NCBI GenBank assembly: GCA_035516795.1
Contig: DATIZX010000005.1
Location: 1-57,123, forward strand
DNA: 57,123 bases
Source: DATJBF01 sp035516795
GTDB lineage: Bacteria > Verrucomicrobiota > Verrucomicrobiia > Palsa-1439
Reading direction: 5' to 3'
In this document: positions 26,066 through 33,975 of the stretch, piece after piece
Layout of the letters: every line of letters starts with the position of its first letter
How positions within the stretch are numbered: position 1 is the stretch's first letter
Position numbers and translations under genes: made by a program
The notes under the pieces: model-generated
What the model was told of the DNA's origin: nothing
Seen by the model: only the letters and a program-made list of their open reading frames with translations
The model's database searches: none

Positions 26066-26296
26066 ATGAAGCGCAGTAGCCTGACGGTTTGGTTATCGGT
26101 GATCAGTGCTCTGTTATTGGTTTTTCATGCCCGCGCCGAAACCGAAACGATCGATCTCAAATCGCTCGCGAAGAAAGCGCGGCCCGCCGTCATGCTGTTG
26201 GTCGTTTCCGATGCCAACGGGAAAGAACTCGCCACAGGCACCGGCTTCCTCGTCTCTAGCGACGGCAAGTTAAGACCGAAGGATTCACTAAGATGA
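26066..26296 (+). pseudogene. 5' fragment of a trypsin-like (HtrA/Deg-type) serine protease gene
   Basis: The fragment encodes a signal peptide (LTVWLSVISALLLVFHARA) and the first strands of a Deg-type protease: KKARPAVMLLVVSDANGKELATGTGFLVSSDGKL. In intact proteases the sequence continues with VTNHHV and the catalytic triad. Here it changes abruptly to RPKDSLR and stops. The catalytic His, Asp and Ser are therefore all missing. The break near 26269 marks the left boundary of the rearranged segment that runs to the enolase gene. Confidence 0.75.
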
Positions 26297-26412
26297 GGGC
26301 GCTAGTACGCGCTGAGTCTAAAGAACGACATGAGACTCTAATGGCGTGGGCGACTTTGATCATCGGAGGAATAGGCGCGCTGACAGGACTGGTCGCCGTG
26401 TGGCGAAGGTGA
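26293..26412 (+). CDS. Possible small membrane protein, 39 residues
   Basis: The ORF begins at ATG 26293, overlapping the end of the protease fragment, with GAAGGA about 10 bases upstream. It has a charged N-terminus (RALVRAESKERHETL) and one hydrophobic segment (MAWATLIIGGIGALTGLVAVW) ending in Arg-Arg. The layout is that of a single-pass small membrane protein, but no family is recognised and the short length makes the call weak. Confidence 0.3.
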   Translation: MRALVRAESKERHETLMAWATLIIGGIGALTGLVAVWRR

Positions 26413-26417
26413 CCTTT

Positions 26418-26480
26418 GCAGCGTCTTGAACCGGTCACCCGCCGGTGACTGAACGCTGCCGTTCGGCGCATCTACGAACG
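26418..26480. repeat. Two stem-loop inverted repeats
   Basis: At 26418-26459 GCAGCGT pairs with ACGCTGC and encloses an inner GTCACC/GGTGAC hairpin. At about 26458-26480 CCGTTCG pairs with CGAACGG around 9 bases. Neither is followed by a T-run, so a terminator role is unlikely. They lie between the broken protease gene and the MITE-like element and may be remnants of mobile DNA. Confidence 0.4.
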
Positions 26481-26510
26481 GAAACCTGATGGATCGAGGT
26501 CAACTCCGTA

Positions 26511-26652
26511 GAGGCTGTTGAAAAAAGTGGTTGAACCTGCGGATCTGGTTGTAGGCCGACTCTTTGAGTCGGCGATCCCTTCGAGAATTCCGCCGCTTCG
26601 CAGAAGCGGCCTACAGTTGAACAGCTGGAATGTGAGTTTTTTCAACAGCCTC
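26511..26652. mobile_element. MITE-like element with 16-bp perfect terminal inverted repeats
   Basis: The left end GAGGCTGTTGAAAAAA (26511-26526) is the exact reverse complement of the right end TTTTTTCAACAGCCTC (26637-26652), giving a 142-bp unit without coding capacity. GGCTGTTGAAAAA-like ends are typical of insertion sequence termini, so it may be mobilised by a transposase elsewhere. I see no clear target-site duplication. A complete copy of the double-hairpin repeat (26550-26615) sits inside it. Confidence 0.7.
26550..26615. repeat. Double-hairpin palindromic repeat (TGTAGGCC family), complete copy
   Basis: An outer stem TGTAGGCC/GGCCTACA encloses two perfect 8-bp hairpins: GCCGACTC-TTT-GAGTCGGC and GCCGCTTC-GCA-GAAGCGGC. 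The unit could fold into a three-way junction. A half copy lies at 25918 and a translated copy lies inside the polymerase fusion at 48971-49031. Confidence 0.75.
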
Positions 26653-26800
26653 GGTCGTCTGTAGGTCCGGAGTTTGTCACTCTGCGTCAACGCGTTCGGC
26701 GATGCAGCGGACGGCGTAGCAGTCGCGACAGGGATGTCACAGATTTCGCGTGCGCGACGGAGAGCGTTTCGATTGACTTCTTAATTTGCGTTAAATTTCT

Positions 26801-26828
26801 TGATTCGCGCGGCGTTCCTATCTATGAT
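26801..26828 (+). promoter_or_regulatory. Duplicated enolase promoter
   Basis: TTGATT (26801-26806), a 16-bp spacer and TATGAT (26823-26828) reproduce the promoter in front of the intact eno gene at 28235-28262. Flanking sequence from about 26780 is also copied. It points towards the secreted protein gene at 27420, which it could drive. Confidence 0.6.
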
Positions 26829-26856
26829 GCGGACGCAAGGACGGATTGATTTTTCT

Positions 26857-26958
26857 GTGACTAAGATCACTCGCATTCAAGCCCGCGAAATTCTGGATTC
26901 TCGTGGGAACCCAACCATCGAAGTGGACGTGGAACTTTCCGGCAAGCCATACGGCTAA
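26857..26958 (+). pseudogene. eno: 5' fragment of the enolase gene, partial duplication
   Basis: From the GTG at 26857 the sequence encodes the first 29 residues of enolase (start VTKITRIQAREILDSRGNP) and then diverges after ELSG into KPYG and a stop. Homology to the real eno copy covers about 26780-26943. By eye there are about eleven base differences over roughly 160 bp, and all five within the shared codons are synonymous. The Shine-Dalgarno is altered (AAGGACGG instead of AAGGAGGG). The 1.27 kb between the two copies holds the gene at 27420. Confidence 0.85.
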
Positions 26959-27071
26959 TTCCACTTCCCCCTTGATAGTCGCCAGGGTCAACTCCGTGGC
27001 CCGTAGTTTTTGGCGCATGATTCTGTCCTCACCCGGCACATCGTCGCTTGCGTCTGGTTTGACCTGACACG

Positions 27072-27098
27072 AAGATGCTTCAACAAGCTCAGCATGAC
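27072..27098. repeat. Dispersed 'GCTGAGCTTGTTGAAGCAT' repeat
   Basis: Read on the minus strand, the segment is GTCATGCTGAGCTTGTTGA followed by AGCATC. This word is seen as a dispersed repeat in many unrelated bacterial genomes (translated HAELVEAS). It belongs to the non-coding stretch 26959-27394, in which I find no convincing gene. Confidence 0.5.
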
Positions 27099-27113
27099 GC
27101 CAAAGATCGGTTG

Positions 27114-27134
27114 ATATATCGCTTAACGATATAT
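27114..27134. promoter_or_regulatory. Operator-like inverted repeat
   Basis: ATATATCG and CGATATAT form a perfect 8-bp inverted repeat around CTTAA. It is AT-rich inside a GC-rich region, like a dimeric repressor site. It lies about 290 bp upstream of the secreted protein gene. No regulator gene is adjacent, so its binding protein is unknown. Confidence 0.4.
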
Positions 27135-27394
27135 GATCGGCAGTTCGCAGGGTCGAACTCGACACGCGGCAAGCTGGGTTTGCCACAGCACTGACCGTTA
27201 CCGTCTCTGGCCGTCGGGAAGATGAGGTCGAAAGTTGTTCCATCGTAGCAGGCTGTTGGTGATGGTCGGCTCGGCAGCGTTCGAGGCGGGATTGACACTG
27301 GCGTGGGCAATCCGTAAGATGTAGGCGTTCACCCCGATTGGGTTCGGCGTCTGCCTGGGTCGCCGGGGCCGCTAACATGCCAGGTAAAAAGGGG

Positions 27395-27413
27395 GCTCCA
27401 GAATCACTGGAGC
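27395..27413 (+). promoter_or_regulatory. Hairpin covering the ribosome-binding site of the 27420 gene
   Basis: GCTCCAG (27395-27401) and CTGGAGC (27407-27413) form a perfect 7-bp stem with a 5-base loop. The GGAG of the right arm is the only Shine-Dalgarno candidate, 7 bases before the ATG at 27420. Pairing would hide it, so translation may depend on opening this structure. Confidence 0.5.
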
Positions 27414-27419
27414 AAACTC

Positions 27420-28052
27420 ATGAACGGAAAATTGACCACCGTGGTGGGAGTAGCTGCAGTGGTGTGTCTGTTGATCGGGAATTCTGCGCTCGCGCAGTCG
27501 ACAGGAACTGTTTATCAAATCTCGTTGAAGGGGAGTCTGGTAAAACCCAAGGAGGTGAACAGCAACCACACTGCCGTGGCCACGGACACCTTCACCACAG
27601 GGCGCTTGATCAATCTGGCACGCGGACGATCTCCCGAGGTCACCGTCCCGGACAATGAGAAACTGGCGCTGGTTCTATTCTTTGATTCCGAAGGCAGCAA
27701 TCCAACCGGCGGCATCACGGTGTATGACACGGCCGGTCAAAGCAACCTGGCGCTTGTCGTTGAGATGCAATCCCTGTACGGCATTCTCGATTCCGTGACA
27801 GGCAAAGGCCGCATGAATATGGTCGGTGAACTCCAGGCCACCGGCCTTTTGAGCGGCGGCTGGCTCGCCATTAGCGGCACGGCGAAGGCCACCAACCCCA
27901 CGACCGCTCCTCATTTCACCATGATGACCGGCAGCACTGTCGAGGGGGAGATCGCGGGGAATGATGGCTCCAAAGACTTTGACGTCATGATCACCAACGG
28001 CAAGCTCAAGCTCGTGGGAACACTGGGGACGATAACGATAACCCCAGAATAA
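27420..28052 (+). CDS. Secreted hypothetical protein, 210 residues
   Basis: A clear signal peptide (TTVVGVAAVVCLLIGNSALAQ) is followed by a beta-rich mature part without recognised motifs (TVYQISLKGSLVKP, KLALVLFFDSEG, GGITVYDTAGQSN, LVVEMQSLYGILD, ending KLVGTLGTITITPE). No cysteines, metal motifs or repeats are seen. It is the only gene of good quality inside the 1.27-kb segment bounded by the two enolase 5' copies, and it could be transcribed from the duplicated enolase promoter. I do not recognise a family. Confidence 0.7.
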   Translation: MNGKLTTVVGVAAVVCLLIGNSALAQSTGTVYQISLKGSLVKPKEVNSNHTAVATDTFTTGRLINLARGRSPEVTVPDNEKLALVLFFDSEGSNPTGGITVYDTAGQSNLALVVEMQSLYGILDSVTGKGRMNMVGELQATGLLSGGWLAISGTAKATNPTTAPHFTMMTGSTVEGEIAGNDGSKDFDVMITNGKLKLVGTLGTITITPE

Positions 28053-28234
28053 TCAGCAGGGACAACGCTCCAAGCGACACGACGGCTTCTGCAGTTCGGT
28101 TTGCCTCTACGAGACCGGAAACGGCACTCGATGCGCAAATCGGGCGATATTGGCAGATGACCGATGAACAACGGCACTCTGGGGACGCAACGGTGCGCGT
28201 TCCTCGGGTGACGTCTTAATTTGCGTTAAATTTC

Positions 28235-28262
28235 TTGATTCGCCGGGCGTTCGTTCTATGAT
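28235..28262 (+). promoter_or_regulatory. Enolase promoter
   Basis: TTGATT (28235-28240), 16 bp and TATGAT (28257-28262) form a sigma-70-type promoter. The -10 element overlaps the upstream ATG pair at 28258. Transcription would start just before the AAGGAGGG at 28271-28278, which supports the GTG at 28291 as the real start. The remaining bases between 28053 and 28234 show nothing else. Confidence 0.6.
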
Positions 28263-28290
28263 GCAAACGCAAGGAGGGATTGATTTTTCT

Positions 28291-29565
28291 GTGACCAAGA
28301 TTACTCGCATTCAAGCCCGCGAAATTCTGGATTCGCGCGGGAACCCAACCATTGAAGTGGACGTGGAACTTTCCGGCGGCGCGGTCGGTCGTGCCGCCGT
28401 GCCCAGCGGCGCCAGCACCGGCGAGCATGAAGCCTGGGAACTGCGCGACGGCGACAAGAGCCGCTTCGGCGGCAAGGGCGTGCAGAAAGCCGTCGCCAAC
28501 GTCAACACAAACATTGCCCGGGAACTCATCGGTCGCGATGCATTGGATCAGGTCGGCATCGACCGCACGATGATCGATCTCGACGGCACGCCGAACAAAG
28601 GCAAGCTCGGCGCCAACGCGATTCTCGGAGTTTCACTCGCAACGGCGCACGCGGCGGCCGCCCAGCTTGGCGTGGAACTCTTCAAATACCTCGGCGGACC
28701 GAACGCGAAGGTATTGCCCGTGCCGATGATGAACGTCATGAACGGCGGTGCGCACTCCGATGCGCCGATTGATTTGCAGGAGTATATGATCATGCCGAAA
28801 GGCGCGGCGAGTTTCCGCGAGGCGTTGCGGATGGGCGCGGAAGTGTTTCATGCGCTCAAAGGCGTGCTCAAGGCCGGCAAGTACAGCACTGCGGTCGGCG
28901 ACGAGGGCGGTTTCGCTCCAGCGCTGAAGAACAACGAGCATCCACTGGAAGTGATCATCGCGGCGATCAAGCAGGCCGGGTACAAAGCCGGCAAGGACAT
29001 CTTCATCGCACTCGACCCCGCCTCCAGCGAGTTTTACGACGCGGCGTCCAAGAAATACGTGTTCAAAAAATCCGACGGCTCGAAACGCACGGCGGCGCAG
29101 ATGGTCGAGTTTTACAGCGCGCTGTGCAAGAAATACCCGATCATCTCGATTGAGGACGGCCATGCCGAGAGCGATTGGGACGGCTGGCGGCTGATGACCC
29201 AGAAACTCGGCGACAGGTTGCAACTCGTCGGCGACGATGTTTTTGTCACCAATACGAAGTTCTTGAAGAAAGGCATCGAAATGGGCGTGGCGAATTCGAT
29301 CTTGGTGAAGGTCAACCAGATCGGGTCGCTCACCGAGACGCTCGATTGCATTGAGATGGCGAAAGAAGCCGGTTACACCGCGGTCGTCAGCCATCGTTCG
29401 GGTGAAACGGAGGATACAACCATCGCTGACATCTCCGTGGCGACCAATGCCGGCCAAATCAAGACCGGCTCGCTCTGCCGCACTGATCGCGTCTGCAAGT
29501 ACAATCAACTTTTGCGCATCGAAGAAATCCTCGGCAAAGACGCCGTGTTCGGAGGAAAAATCTAG
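28291..29565 (+). CDS. eno: Enolase (phosphopyruvate hydratase)
   Basis: The glycolytic enzyme converts 2-phosphoglycerate to phosphoenolpyruvate in the cytoplasm. The 424 residues show the family landmarks REILDSRGNPTIEV at the N-terminus, GGAHSDAPIDLQEYMIMP, the metal ligands and catalytic region (ALDPASSEFYD, ISIEDGHAESDW, LVGDDVFVTN), the catalytic Lys in ILVKVNQIGSLTET, and the C-terminal SHRSGETEDTTIADI. The GTG start at 28291 aligns with the usual enolase N-terminus and follows AAGGAGGG. ftsB follows after 3 bp, so the pair is probably one operon. Confidence 0.96.
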   Translation: MTKITRIQAREILDSRGNPTIEVDVELSGGAVGRAAVPSGASTGEHEAWELRDGDKSRFGGKGVQKAVANVNTNIARELIGRDALDQVGIDRTMIDLDGTPNKGKLGANAILGVSLATAHAAAAQLGVELFKYLGGPNAKVLPVPMMNVMNGGAHSDAPIDLQEYMIMPKGAASFREALRMGAEVFHALKGVLKAGKYSTAVGDEGGFAPALKNNEHPLEVIIAAIKQAGYKAGKDIFIALDPASSEFYDAASKKYVFKKSDGSKRTAAQMVEFYSALCKKYPIISIEDGHAESDWDGWRLMTQKLGDRLQLVGDDVFVTNTKFLKKGIEMGVANSILVKVNQIGSLTETLDCIEMAKEAGYTAVVSHRSGETEDTTIADISVATNAGQIKTGSLCRTDRVCKYNQLLRIEEILGKDAVFGGKI

Positions 29566-29568
29566 ACA

Positions 29569-29880
29569 ATGAACTGGCAGGGGCTTTGGACCAGACTGCA
29601 GTCGCTCGGTTTCCTTGTTTTCGTCGGAATCGTCGGCTGCGGCGTCGTGTTGTTGTTCCTTCCCCTGCTCCACCAGCGGCATGTGATGCAACAGGACATC
29701 GCCCGGCTCGACCGCGAACTCGAACAGCAAGACGCGCTCGAGACAAAGCAAAAGACCGAAATCGAAGCGCTGAAAACCGATCCCGGTTTCGTCGAGCGCA
29801 CTGCGCGCAACAAATTGAACCTCGCGCGTCCCAACGAAGTCATTTTCCGGTTCGAACCACCGCCGCAACCGGCGAGATAG
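29569..29880 (+). CDS. ftsB: FtsB/DivIC-type septum formation initiator
   Basis: This 103-residue bitopic protein has a short cytoplasmic N-terminus, one membrane segment (LGFLVFVGIVGCGVVLLFL, about residues 13-31), a coiled-coil (DIARLDRELEQQDALETKQ) and the family end motif TDPGFVERTARNKLNLARPNEVIFRF. FtsB links FtsL and FtsQ in the divisome. It starts 3 bp after eno; the eno-ftsB neighbourhood is common in other bacteria. Confidence 0.88.
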   Translation: MNWQGLWTRLQSLGFLVFVGIVGCGVVLLFLPLLHQRHVMQQDIARLDRELEQQDALETKQKTEIEALKTDPGFVERTARNKLNLARPNEVIFRFEPPPQPAR

Positions 29881-29887
29881 TTGAAGA

Positions 29888-29963
29888 TTGTAGCGGCGCT
29901 TCCATGAGCGCCGTGTTCGTTCGTCAGCCCTCGATCAGAATTTTGGTCAGCAGACCGCCGCTA
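29888..29963. repeat. Palindromic repeat (TGTAGCGGC family)
   Basis: The unit starts TTGTAGCGGCGCTTCCATG with a perfect CGGCGCT/AGCGCCG hairpin and ends with GCCGCTA (29957-29963), which pairs with TAGCGGC at the start. It has the same design (outer stem around a hairpin, TGTAG start) as the repeats at 25918 and 26550, but a different sequence. It occupies most of the gap between ftsB and the tRNA. Confidence 0.6.
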
Positions 29964-30049
29964 CTATGAACGAGGCCTTGTCCCGCCGCGAACGAAGAAG
30001 GCTTGACGAAGCGGCACCAGCTCTCTAAGGTTGGTTTACACATATTGAC

Positions 30050-30126
<77 letters not shown>

Positions 30127-30133
30127 ATTTCGT

Positions 30134-30171
30134 GCGCCCGGTTTCACTGAAACCGGGCGCGCTTGTTTTTT
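30134..30171 (+). terminator. Rho-independent terminator of the initiator tRNA
   Basis: GCGCCCGGTTTC and GAAACCGGGCGC form a perfect 12-bp stem with a 3-base loop, followed by GCTTGTTTTTT. It lies directly behind the tRNA and insulates it from the beta-galactosidase gene. Confidence 0.92.
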
Positions 30172-30249
30172 AGAAACAATTGCCCTTGTGGAATGCAGGA
30201 CTTACCATGGCAATCACACGTTCGCTATGAATTGTCAAAGCGTGGACTA

Positions 30250-32376
30250 ATGAGAAAGAACGCCATTCTGTCGCTTGCCTTTCTTGTATTGCTCGCATTT
30301 CCCGTTCGCGCCGAGCGGGAAATGCGGGAACTCGCGACGGGCTGGAGATTCATCCGGCAGGATGCCGGACTGGACGCCGACTCCACTGGCTGGCAGCAAA
30401 TCACGATTCCACACACGTGGAATGCTTTTGACGGTCAGGATGGTCCAGCGCCGGGCTGCGATCGAAAGTTGAACGTCAAATGCGCGAATTACTTTCGCGG
30501 CGCGTGTTGGTACGCAAGGTCGCTGGACATTCCCGCCGAATGGAAAGGCAAACGGGTCTTCCTTCGTTTCGAGGCGGCGGCGACCGTTGCGAAGGTTTAC
30601 TTGAACGGTGAACTGCTCGGCGAGCATCGGGGCGCGTTCACGGCATTCTGCTTCGAGCTGACGCCCCACGTGAAGTGGGGGCAAAAGAACGACCTCCGTG
30701 TGCAAGTGGACAATTCTCATTTCGACGACGTAGCGCCGCTGGCTGGCGACTTCAATATGGACGGCGGTATCTATCGTCCCGTATGGCTGATCGTGACCGA
30801 TCCGGCCTGTATCACCCCACTCGATCACAGCTCGCCCGGTGTGTACGTGACGCTGAAGTCCATCAAGAACAACGTAGCGACGCTGGAAGTGAAGTCGCTG
30901 ATTTCCAACGGACAGAATTCATCTACAAACCTGGAGGTCGTTACCGAGTTGAAAGAGGCCGATGGGAAAATGGTAGCCTCTCTTACCAATCAAATAGAAG
31001 TCGCCTTTGGCGCGACCGCGCCGGTCATCCAAACGTTCACGATCCCCCATCCTCATCTCTGGCGAGGTCTGAACGATCCCTATCTGTACTCGGTTACGGT
31101 TCAGACTCAGCGCAACGGAAAACCTGTGGACGAAGTGGTGCAGCCAGTCGGTTTGCGGACCGTGGAAATTTCGGCGGAGAAAGGCTTCCTGCTCAACGGC
31201 AACCCGTATCCGATTTATGGAGTCTCACGTCATCAAGACAAACGCGACAAAGGTTGGGCGTTGAGCGCTACTGACGAAGAAGGAGATGTGCGGCTGATCC
31301 TCGAAATGGGAGCGACGGCAATTCGGTTCGCGCATTATCCCCAGAACACACATTTGCATGACCTTTGCGACCGCGCCGGTTTGCTGGTTTGGGACGAAGT
31401 GCCCTTGGTTAATCAACTGCCTCGGCTTGCCGACCCCATGGCGACACCAGGAGGAGAAGTCACGCCGTACTTTGAGAGCAATCTCGAACAACAGATGCGC
31501 GAGATGATTCTTCAACTCGGCAATCACCCTTCCGTTGCCTGGTGGGGACTGTTCAATGAACTTGGGCGCACCAACGCGGTCGCGGCCTTGCCGCTGGTCG
31601 AGCGCCTCAACCGGCTTGCCCACTCGCTGGATCCCACGCGAATCACCGTTGCGGCCTCAAACAAAACGGGGCTGCCGGTCAATCATATTGCCGACGCCAC
31701 CTGTTACAACGTTTATCCCGGCTGGTACGGCGGGATTGCCGAGGACATGACGAAACTAATCGAGGAACGCTTTGCCGAACAGGCCCAGCGGCGCATGGGG
31801 ATCAGCGAGTACGGCGCCGGCGGCAATCCATTCCAGCATCAGGAAGGAATTCTCAAGAAGCCAGTATGGCAGGGGGATTGGCATCCGGAAGAATGGCAAA
31901 GCCTCGTGCACGAACACGATTGGGCCGCCATGAAAAACAACCCAAAACTGTGGGGCACATTCCTGTGGACGATGTTCGATTTCGCTGCCGACTGGCGCAA
32001 CGAAGGTGACCAGCCCGGCCTCAACGACAAGGGCATGGTCAGGCAAGACCGCAAGCTGAAGAAGGACGTTTATTATTTCTATCAGGCCAACTGGTCGAGA
32101 AAACCGATGGTTTACATCGCCGAACGTCGCTTGACTCCGCGTCGAACTGCCAAAACTGAAGTGAAAGTGTATTCCAACTGCAAGGAGGTCGAGCTAATAG
32201 TCAACGGCAAATCGCTTGGCAAGCTTGGGCCGGATGCAATCAATACCTTGCGGTGGAAGAATGTGACGTTGAAATCGGGAGCAAATCAGATCGTGGCCAT
32301 CGGCAAGGACGGCAAACAGCAATGTGAAGACGAGTGTGAATGGATTCTGGAAACCGACGCTCCTTCAGGGCCCTGA
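30250..32376 (+). CDS. Secreted GH2 beta-galactosidase/beta-glucuronidase-type glycosidase
   Basis: The 708-residue protein has a signal peptide (NAILSLAFLVLLAFPVRA) and the GH2 order: sugar-binding domain (ITIPHTWNAFDGQDG, YFRGACWYARSLDIP, LRFEAAATVAKVYLNG), immunoglobulin-like domain and TIM barrel. The putative acid/base is Glu437 in WWGLFNELG and the nucleophile Glu520 in GISEYGAGG. It hydrolyses terminal beta-linked sugars; galactose is likely but not certain. Unlike the other secreted glycosidases here it lacks the YYRVRLVP tail. The ATG at 30250 was chosen for its leader. Confidence 0.9.
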   Translation: MRKNAILSLAFLVLLAFPVRAEREMRELATGWRFIRQDAGLDADSTGWQQITIPHTWNAFDGQDGPAPGCDRKLNVKCANYFRGACWYARSLDIPAEWKGKRVFLRFEAAATVAKVYLNGELLGEHRGAFTAFCFELTPHVKWGQKNDLRVQVDNSHFDDVAPLAGDFNMDGGIYRPVWLIVTDPACITPLDHSSPGVYVTLKSIKNNVATLEVKSLISNGQNSSTNLEVVTELKEADGKMVASLTNQIEVAFGATAPVIQTFTIPHPHLWRGLNDPYLYSVTVQTQRNGKPVDEVVQPVGLRTVEISAEKGFLLNGNPYPIYGVSRHQDKRDKGWALSATDEEGDVRLILEMGATAIRFAHYPQNTHLHDLCDRAGLLVWDEVPLVNQLPRLADPMATPGGEVTPYFESNLEQQMREMILQLGNHPSVAWWGLFNELGRTNAVAALPLVERLNRLAHSLDPTRITVAASNKTGLPVNHIADATCYNVYPGWYGGIAEDMTKLIEERFAEQAQRRMGISEYGAGGNPFQHQEGILKKPVWQGDWHPEEWQSLVHEHDWAAMKNNPKLWGTFLWTMFDFAADWRNEGDQPGLNDKGMVRQDRKLKKDVYYFYQANWSRKPMVYIAERRLTPRRTAKTEVKVYSNCKEVELIVNGKSLGKLGPDAINTLRWKNVTLKSGANQIVAIGKDGKQQCEDECEWILETDAPSGP

Positions 32377-32395
32377 ATCCCTCGCCCCCAAAGGA

Positions 32396-33163
32396 TCAGG
32401 CTTTCTCGGTCCCCCAGCGGCGATGAAGGAAACGTTCCCAAGGCGAGAACAGGATTTTGTCAGCCAGCAAGCCAATCAGAATGATGACCAGCATGATGCC
32501 GATGACCTGATCCATCGCCTGTAATTCGCGTCCATACTGCAGCAGATGCCCCAGACCGAAGCCTGTCAGAATCGTCACGAAGATTTCGGCCGCCATCAAC
32601 GAGCGCCACGCAAAAGCCCAACCTTGCTTCATGCCGCCGACGATGTACGGCAGCGACGCCGGCACGATCACTTTGACCCAAGTATACAACTGCTTGGCTC
32701 CCATCGTGCGCGCCGCTCGGGCATAAATCGGCGGCACCGTGCGCACGCCGTTGTCCGTCGCGATGATGACCGACCAGAGCGTGCCCATGATGACGACGAA
32801 CAGCATCGCCGATTCCGTCTGCCCGAACCAGAGTAGAGCCAGTGGCACCCAACACACGCTCGGCAGGGTTTGCAGTCCGAGGGCCAAGACGCCCAGCGTG
32901 TCTTCGCAGAGTTTAAAGCGAGCCGTGACCAATCCCAGCGGCAAACCAAAAAGCAATCCCAGAGCGTAGCCCGCCAGCAGTCTTCGCATCGTGACCATCG
33001 ATGCCTGTTCGAGAGTGCCGTCCTGCAAGGCGCCAACCAGATAGCTACCCACGCTCAGCGGTGACGGCAAAAGCACCGGTGACCAGATCTTCATGCGTAC
33101 GAGCATCTCCCAGATGCCGAGTAAGAGCGCAAAAAAGCCGATGACGAAAGGCCACCGTTTCAT
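32396..33163 (-). CDS. ABC transporter permease, SsuC/TauC/NrtB family
   Basis: The 255-residue membrane protein has about six hydrophobic segments and the inner-membrane EAA-type loop (YARAARTMGAKQLYTWVKVIVPASLPYIVGGMK), which contacts the ATPase. It closes a four-gene minus-strand operon. Its start overlaps the stop of the ATPase gene by 4 bp. The family imports sulfonates, taurine, nitrate or similar small anions. Confidence 0.9.
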   Translation of the reverse strand: MKRWPFVIGFFALLLGIWEMLVRMKIWSPVLLPSPLSVGSYLVGALQDGTLEQASMVTMRRLLAGYALGLLFGLPLGLVTARFKLCEDTLGVLALGLQTLPSVCWVPLALLWFGQTESAMLFVVIMGTLWSVIIATDNGVRTVPPIYARAARTMGAKQLYTWVKVIVPASLPYIVGGMKQGWAFAWRSLMAAEIFVTILTGFGLGHLLQYGRELQAMDQVIGIMLVIILIGLLADKILFSPWERFLHRRWGTEKA

Positions 33164-33975
33164 TCCGCCACCTCAGCCAAATCGGGGTTCAAATGCCGTT
33201 TTAGAGCCCGGGTGATCTCCGTTGAATATTGGGCCAGATCGACGCTGTTGATGTCACGCGGCCGGGGCAGATCGACAATGAATTTTTCCTGGATGCGACC
33301 GGGATGGGGTGAGAACAATACGACCCGGTCGCCCAAGCAGGCGGCTTCACGCACGTTGTGGGTCACGAATACGATGGTCTTTTTGCGCTCCTCCCAGATT
33401 CGTTGGATATCACCATAAAGTTGCTCGCGCGTGAGCGCATCGAGTGCGGCGAACGGTTCATCCATCAGCAACACGCGGGGATTGGGAGCCAGCGCCCGCG
33501 CGAGCGCCACCCGCTGTTTCATGCCGCCGGATAGTTCGTGGATATTGGCCTGCATGAATTTGTCCAAACCGACCAAATGCAGATAATACTTTGCCACCTC
33601 CCGGCGCTCTTTGCGGGTCAGGTTGGGCTTGAGCCGGAGCCCAAACAACACATTGCTCATCACGTCCAGCCACGGAAACAGCGCCGATTCCTGGAACATC
33701 ATCATCCGCTCCCGTCCCGGGCCGGTCACCGGTTTGCCATCGGCCAAAACGCGTCCGCTATCGGGGATTTCCAAACCGGCAATGATATTCAGCAAGGTGG
33801 ATTTGCCACAGCCGGAGGGCCCCACCAAACAAACGAACTCGCCTTCGCGAACATTCAACGAAACATTGTCGAGGGCATGCACGACGACATGCCGCGTACG
33901 AAACCATTTCGAGACCCCCTCGACCGTCAGTTTCTCTGGCGCAACATTCTGAAGTTCGTCCCGGATCGCCATCAT
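33160..33975 (-). CDS. ABC transporter ATP-binding protein, SsuB/TauB/NrtD family
   Basis: The 271-residue ATPase has Walker A (GPSGCGKST), the Q-loop (MMFQESALFPWLDV), the signature LSGGMKQR, Walker B (RVLLMDEPFAALD) and the H-loop (FVTHNVREA). It powers uptake with the permease and binding protein of the same operon. Both ends overlap neighbouring genes by 4 bp (ATGA), so the subunits are probably made in coupled amounts. Confidence 0.92.
   Translation of the reverse strand: MMAIRDELQNVAPEKLTVEGVSKWFRTRHVVVHALDNVSLNVREGEFVCLVGPSGCGKSTLLNIIAGLEIPDSGRVLADGKPVTGPGRERMMMFQESALFPWLDVMSNVLFGLRLKPNLTRKERREVAKYYLHLVGLDKFMQANIHELSGGMKQRVALARALAPNPRVLLMDEPFAALDALTREQLYGDIQRIWEERKKTIVFVTHNVREAACLGDRVVLFSPHPGRIQEKFIVDLPRPRDINSVDLAQYSTEITRALKRHLNPDLAEVAE

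Noticed and set aside
26818..27378. Minus-strand frame of 186 codons across the eno fragment
   Set aside because: It is antisense to the duplicated eno 5' end and runs through a dispersed repeat; no start signal or family match.
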